Positions 4,751 through 6,227 of a stretch of DNA of 6,227 nt are shown piece after piece. Below the pieces are notes generated by a model. It saw nothing but the letters and a program-made list of their open reading frames with translations. It did not search any database and was not told the origin of the DNA. Both the position numbers and the translations under genes were made by a program. The DNA is from an uncultured Oscillospiraceae bacterium (lineage in GTDB: Bacteria; Bacillota; Clostridia; Oscillospirales; Oscillospiraceae), in NCBI GenBank assembly GCA_947631805.1, contig CANRNA010000113.1, positions 1 to 6,227 on the forward strand. The letters run 5' to 3'. Within the stretch, counting starts at the first letter, position 1, and each line of letters starts with the position of its first letter.

Positions 4751-5247
4751 TCCCTGTCCTCTCCTTCCGCTAAGAGGCTGGTCATGCTCCTGGCGTGGCA
4801 TATCGCCAGCGCCAGGGCGTCCGCCGCGTCATCGGGCTTCGGCGGTGTTTTCATATTCAAAAGCCGCTGGACCATGTAAATGACCTGGTGCTTTTTCGCG
4901 CTGCCGTAGCCCACCACCGCCTGCTTCACCTGCATGGGGGTGTACTCGAACACGGGCACGCCGCTGCGGTAGGCGCTCAGCAGTATGACCCCCCGGCCGT
5001 GGGCCACGGCGATGCCTGTGGTGATGTTCTTGGAAAAGAACAGCTCCTCCACGGCGATGGCCTGGGGGGAAAAGGTGACGATGAGCTCGTTTAAGTCGTT
5101 GTATATCATGTCCAGCCGGGGGGACAGGGCCGTGTTGGGGGGCGTGGTGACCGCCCCGCAGGCCACGTAGGTGTTCTGGCCCCGGACGGCATCTATCACC
5201 CCGAAACCCACCGTCCCGATGCCGGGGTCGATGCCCAGTATCCTCAT
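4735..5247 (-). CDS. ruvC: RuvC, Holliday junction resolvase (endonuclease)
   Basis: 170 aa. RuvC is the RNase H-fold nuclease that cuts Holliday junctions symmetrically as a dimer. The four acidic metal ligands are in place: D7 in ILGIDPGIGTVG, E67 in AVEELFF, and D140 and D143 in KPDDAADALALAICHA. The basic motif GYGSAKKHQV (113-122) is also typical. Start ATG at 5247-5245 overlaps the ribF stop in an ATGA arrangement and has GGGAGGGG upstream with about 7-nt spacing, so it is probably translated by coupling. The C-terminal tail after about residue 155 is variable in the family and overlaps the ruvA start. The ruvC-ruvA-ruvB order is the common one. Confidence 0.97.
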   Translation of the reverse strand: MRILGIDPGIGTVGFGVIDAVRGQNTYVACGAVTTPPNTALSPRLDMIYNDLNELIVTFSPQAIAVEELFFSKNITTGIAVAHGRGVILLSAYRSGVPVFEYTPMQVKQAVVGYGSAKKHQVIYMVQRLLNMKTPPKPDDAADALALAICHARSMTSLLAEGEDRECSTI

Positions 5248-6158
5248 GGCCGCACCCCTCCCGTCCGGTCAAAATACCGGCGGGCGGCGGCGATATCCCG
5301 CCCGATCTGCTCCGCCAGGGCCTCCTGGCCGGAAAAGCGCTCCTCGTCCCGCAAAAAGGCCAGCAGGTCCACCCGCACCTGGGCGCCGTAGAGCTGGCCG
5401 TCAAAGTCCAGCAGGTTCGTCTCCACCGTCACATGGCCGTCCTGCCGGAAGGTGGGCCGGACCCCCACGTTGGTGATGGCCGGACAGGGGCCGTCCGGCA
5501 GCCAGGCCCTGGTGGCGTATACCCCGTACCGGGGCACGATGACCCCGGACGGGATGGGGAAATTGATGGTGGGGATGCCCATGCGGCGGCCCCGCTCATA
5601 GCCGTGGACCACCGTGTCCGACACGGAGTAGGGGTGGCCCAAAAACCGGGCGGCCTCCTCCATGTCCCCGGCGGATACCAGCTTGCGGATATAGGTGGAG
5701 CTGACCACCACCCCGTCCAGCAGCACCGGGGAGACGATGTCCCAGCCCACGCCGTGGGCCTGGCACCAGTCGGCGATGCGCCTGGCACGGCCCTCTCCCC
5801 GCCAGCCGCAGCAGAAGTCGTGGCCCATGACCAGATGCACGGCCCCCATGTCCTCCGTCACCGAGCGGATGAACGTCTCCCAGGGGGTCTGCATGAACTG
5901 GCGGTCAAAGTGGAGCGTGATGATGTCATCGATGCCCGCCACCCGGCGGATGAGCTCCTCCCGGCCCCGGACCGTGCTCAAAAGGGGCACCTCCACCCCG
6001 TACACCAGCTCGTCCGGGTGGGCATCAAAGGTGACCACCGCCGGTCTCGCCCCCAGGCGGACGGCCTGCTCCCGGGCCCTGGTCATCAGCGCCTGATGGC
6101 CCAGATGGACCCCGTCAAAAAAGCCCATGGCCACCACCCGGCGCACCGTCTCACCCAT
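5244..6158 (-). CDS. ribF: RibF, bifunctional riboflavin kinase / FAD synthetase
   Basis: 304 aa from the chosen ATG at 6158-6156. The enzyme turns riboflavin into FMN and then FAD with ATP. N-terminal FAD-synthetase (nucleotidyltransferase) domain: MGFFDGVHLGHQ (11-22), VVTFDAHP (41-48), GHDFCCGWRGEG (112-123) and VVSSTYIRKL (151-160). C-terminal kinase domain: HGYERGRRMGIPTINFP (185-201), YGVYA (211-215), TNVGVRPTF (229-237) and VETNLLDF, with E246 as the expected catalytic base. Many FADS proteins have FGxxxxG where this one has CGWRGEG. A frame from 6212 adds 18 residues that do not fit the family; the chosen ATG has GGAGGT (6171-6166) with 7-nt spacing. The stop overlaps ruvC by 4 nt and the start overlaps an upstream gene's stop by 8 nt, so ribF is an internal operon gene. 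Confidence 0.96.
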   Translation of the reverse strand: MGETVRRVVAMGFFDGVHLGHQALMTRAREQAVRLGARPAVVTFDAHPDELVYGVEVPLLSTVRGREELIRRVAGIDDIITLHFDRQFMQTPWETFIRSVTEDMGAVHLVMGHDFCCGWRGEGRARRIADWCQAHGVGWDIVSPVLLDGVVVSSTYIRKLVSAGDMEEAARFLGHPYSVSDTVVHGYERGRRMGIPTINFPIPSGVIVPRYGVYATRAWLPDGPCPAITNVGVRPTFRQDGHVTVETNLLDFDGQLYGAQVRVDLLAFLRDEERFSGQEALAEQIGRDIAAARRYFDRTGGVRP

Positions 6159-6227
6159 GGCCCTCACCTCCGGCGAGAAGCTCCAGGGGAAGAACGCAGC
6201 TGTCCGGGTCAAAGCGTATCTGCTCCA
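6151..6227 (-). CDS. C-terminal fragment of an unidentified upstream gene
   Basis: A frame open from the right edge ends in TGA at 6153-6151, inside the first codons of ribF, leaving 24 residues: EQIRFDPDSCVLPLELLAGG then EGHG. The short overlap with ribF and the placement of the ribF ribosome binding site inside it resemble the other tight junctions in this operon. I do not recognise the family. In many Firmicutes truB precedes ribF, but these residues do not look like a typical TruB C-terminus to me. The other two frames are less attractive: one stops at once and the other is the ribF frame extended upstream. Confidence 0.5.
   Translation of the reverse strand, partial: EQIRFDPDSCVLPLELLAGGEGHG

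Noticed and set aside
4751..4801. A 17-residue N-terminal extension of RuvA
   Set aside because: The family starts at MFYHLNG; the extension is ruvC read in another frame, and the ATG at 4750 has its own AAGGAGAGG.
6159..6212. An 18-residue N-terminal extension of RibF from a TTG
   Set aside because: The residues do not fit the family and the ATG at 6158 has GGAGGT at 7-nt spacing.
1..6227. Mobile elements, CRISPR arrays, rRNA or tRNA genes
   Set aside because: No repeat array, transposase or integrase motif, terminal repeats, or cloverleaf-like RNA was seen; the window is filled with core genes.

Overview
This window is a GC-rich stretch of a chromosome, tightly packed with genes all on the minus strand. 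A SpoIVA N-terminus, a SigH-type sigma factor, AGGAGG-type ribosome binding sites and the set of housekeeping genes point to an endospore-forming member of the Firmicutes (Bacillota). The high GC content and protein style suggest a clostridial lineage such as Oscillospiraceae. That placement is inference from the sequence alone.

In transcription order (right to left): the last 24 codons of an unidentified gene overlap ribF (riboflavin kinase/FAD synthetase). ribF overlaps ruvC by 4 nt (ATGA), ruvC overlaps ruvA by 16 nt, and ruvB follows after 37 nt. This is one operon that supplies flavin cofactors and the complete RuvABC Holliday-junction machinery. An AT-rich 146-nt spacer then carries a good SigA-type promoter for a SigH-family sigma factor whose GTG start lies almost on the predicted transcription start. 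Next come a 93-aa double zinc-knuckle protein with its own terminator and a 68-aa DUF1858 redox-disulfide protein with its own consensus promoter and a strong terminator. The pair trmK (tRNA m1A22 methyltransferase) and a Nif3-family dinuclear-metal protein follows. Last is the start of spoIVA, the spore-coat morphogenetic ATPase, cut off by the window edge.

The most interesting signal is in the 62-nt gap in front of spoIVA. A SigE-like promoter sits inside a dyad that, in minus-strand RNA, gives a 15-bp stem burying the spoIVA Shine-Dalgarno sequence. Transcripts reading through from trmK-nif3 would carry the whole hairpin and be translationally silent. Transcripts from the SigE-like promoter should start in the loop and lack the 5' arm, leaving the ribosome binding site free. 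This would make a transcript-length-dependent switch keeping spoIVA off before sporulation.

Two other points deserve attention: the possibly leaderless sigma-factor mRNA, and a strong terminator placed directly before the SD-less start of trmK. No mobile element, CRISPR array, rRNA or tRNA gene was seen, and no gene-free stretch exceeds 300 nt.
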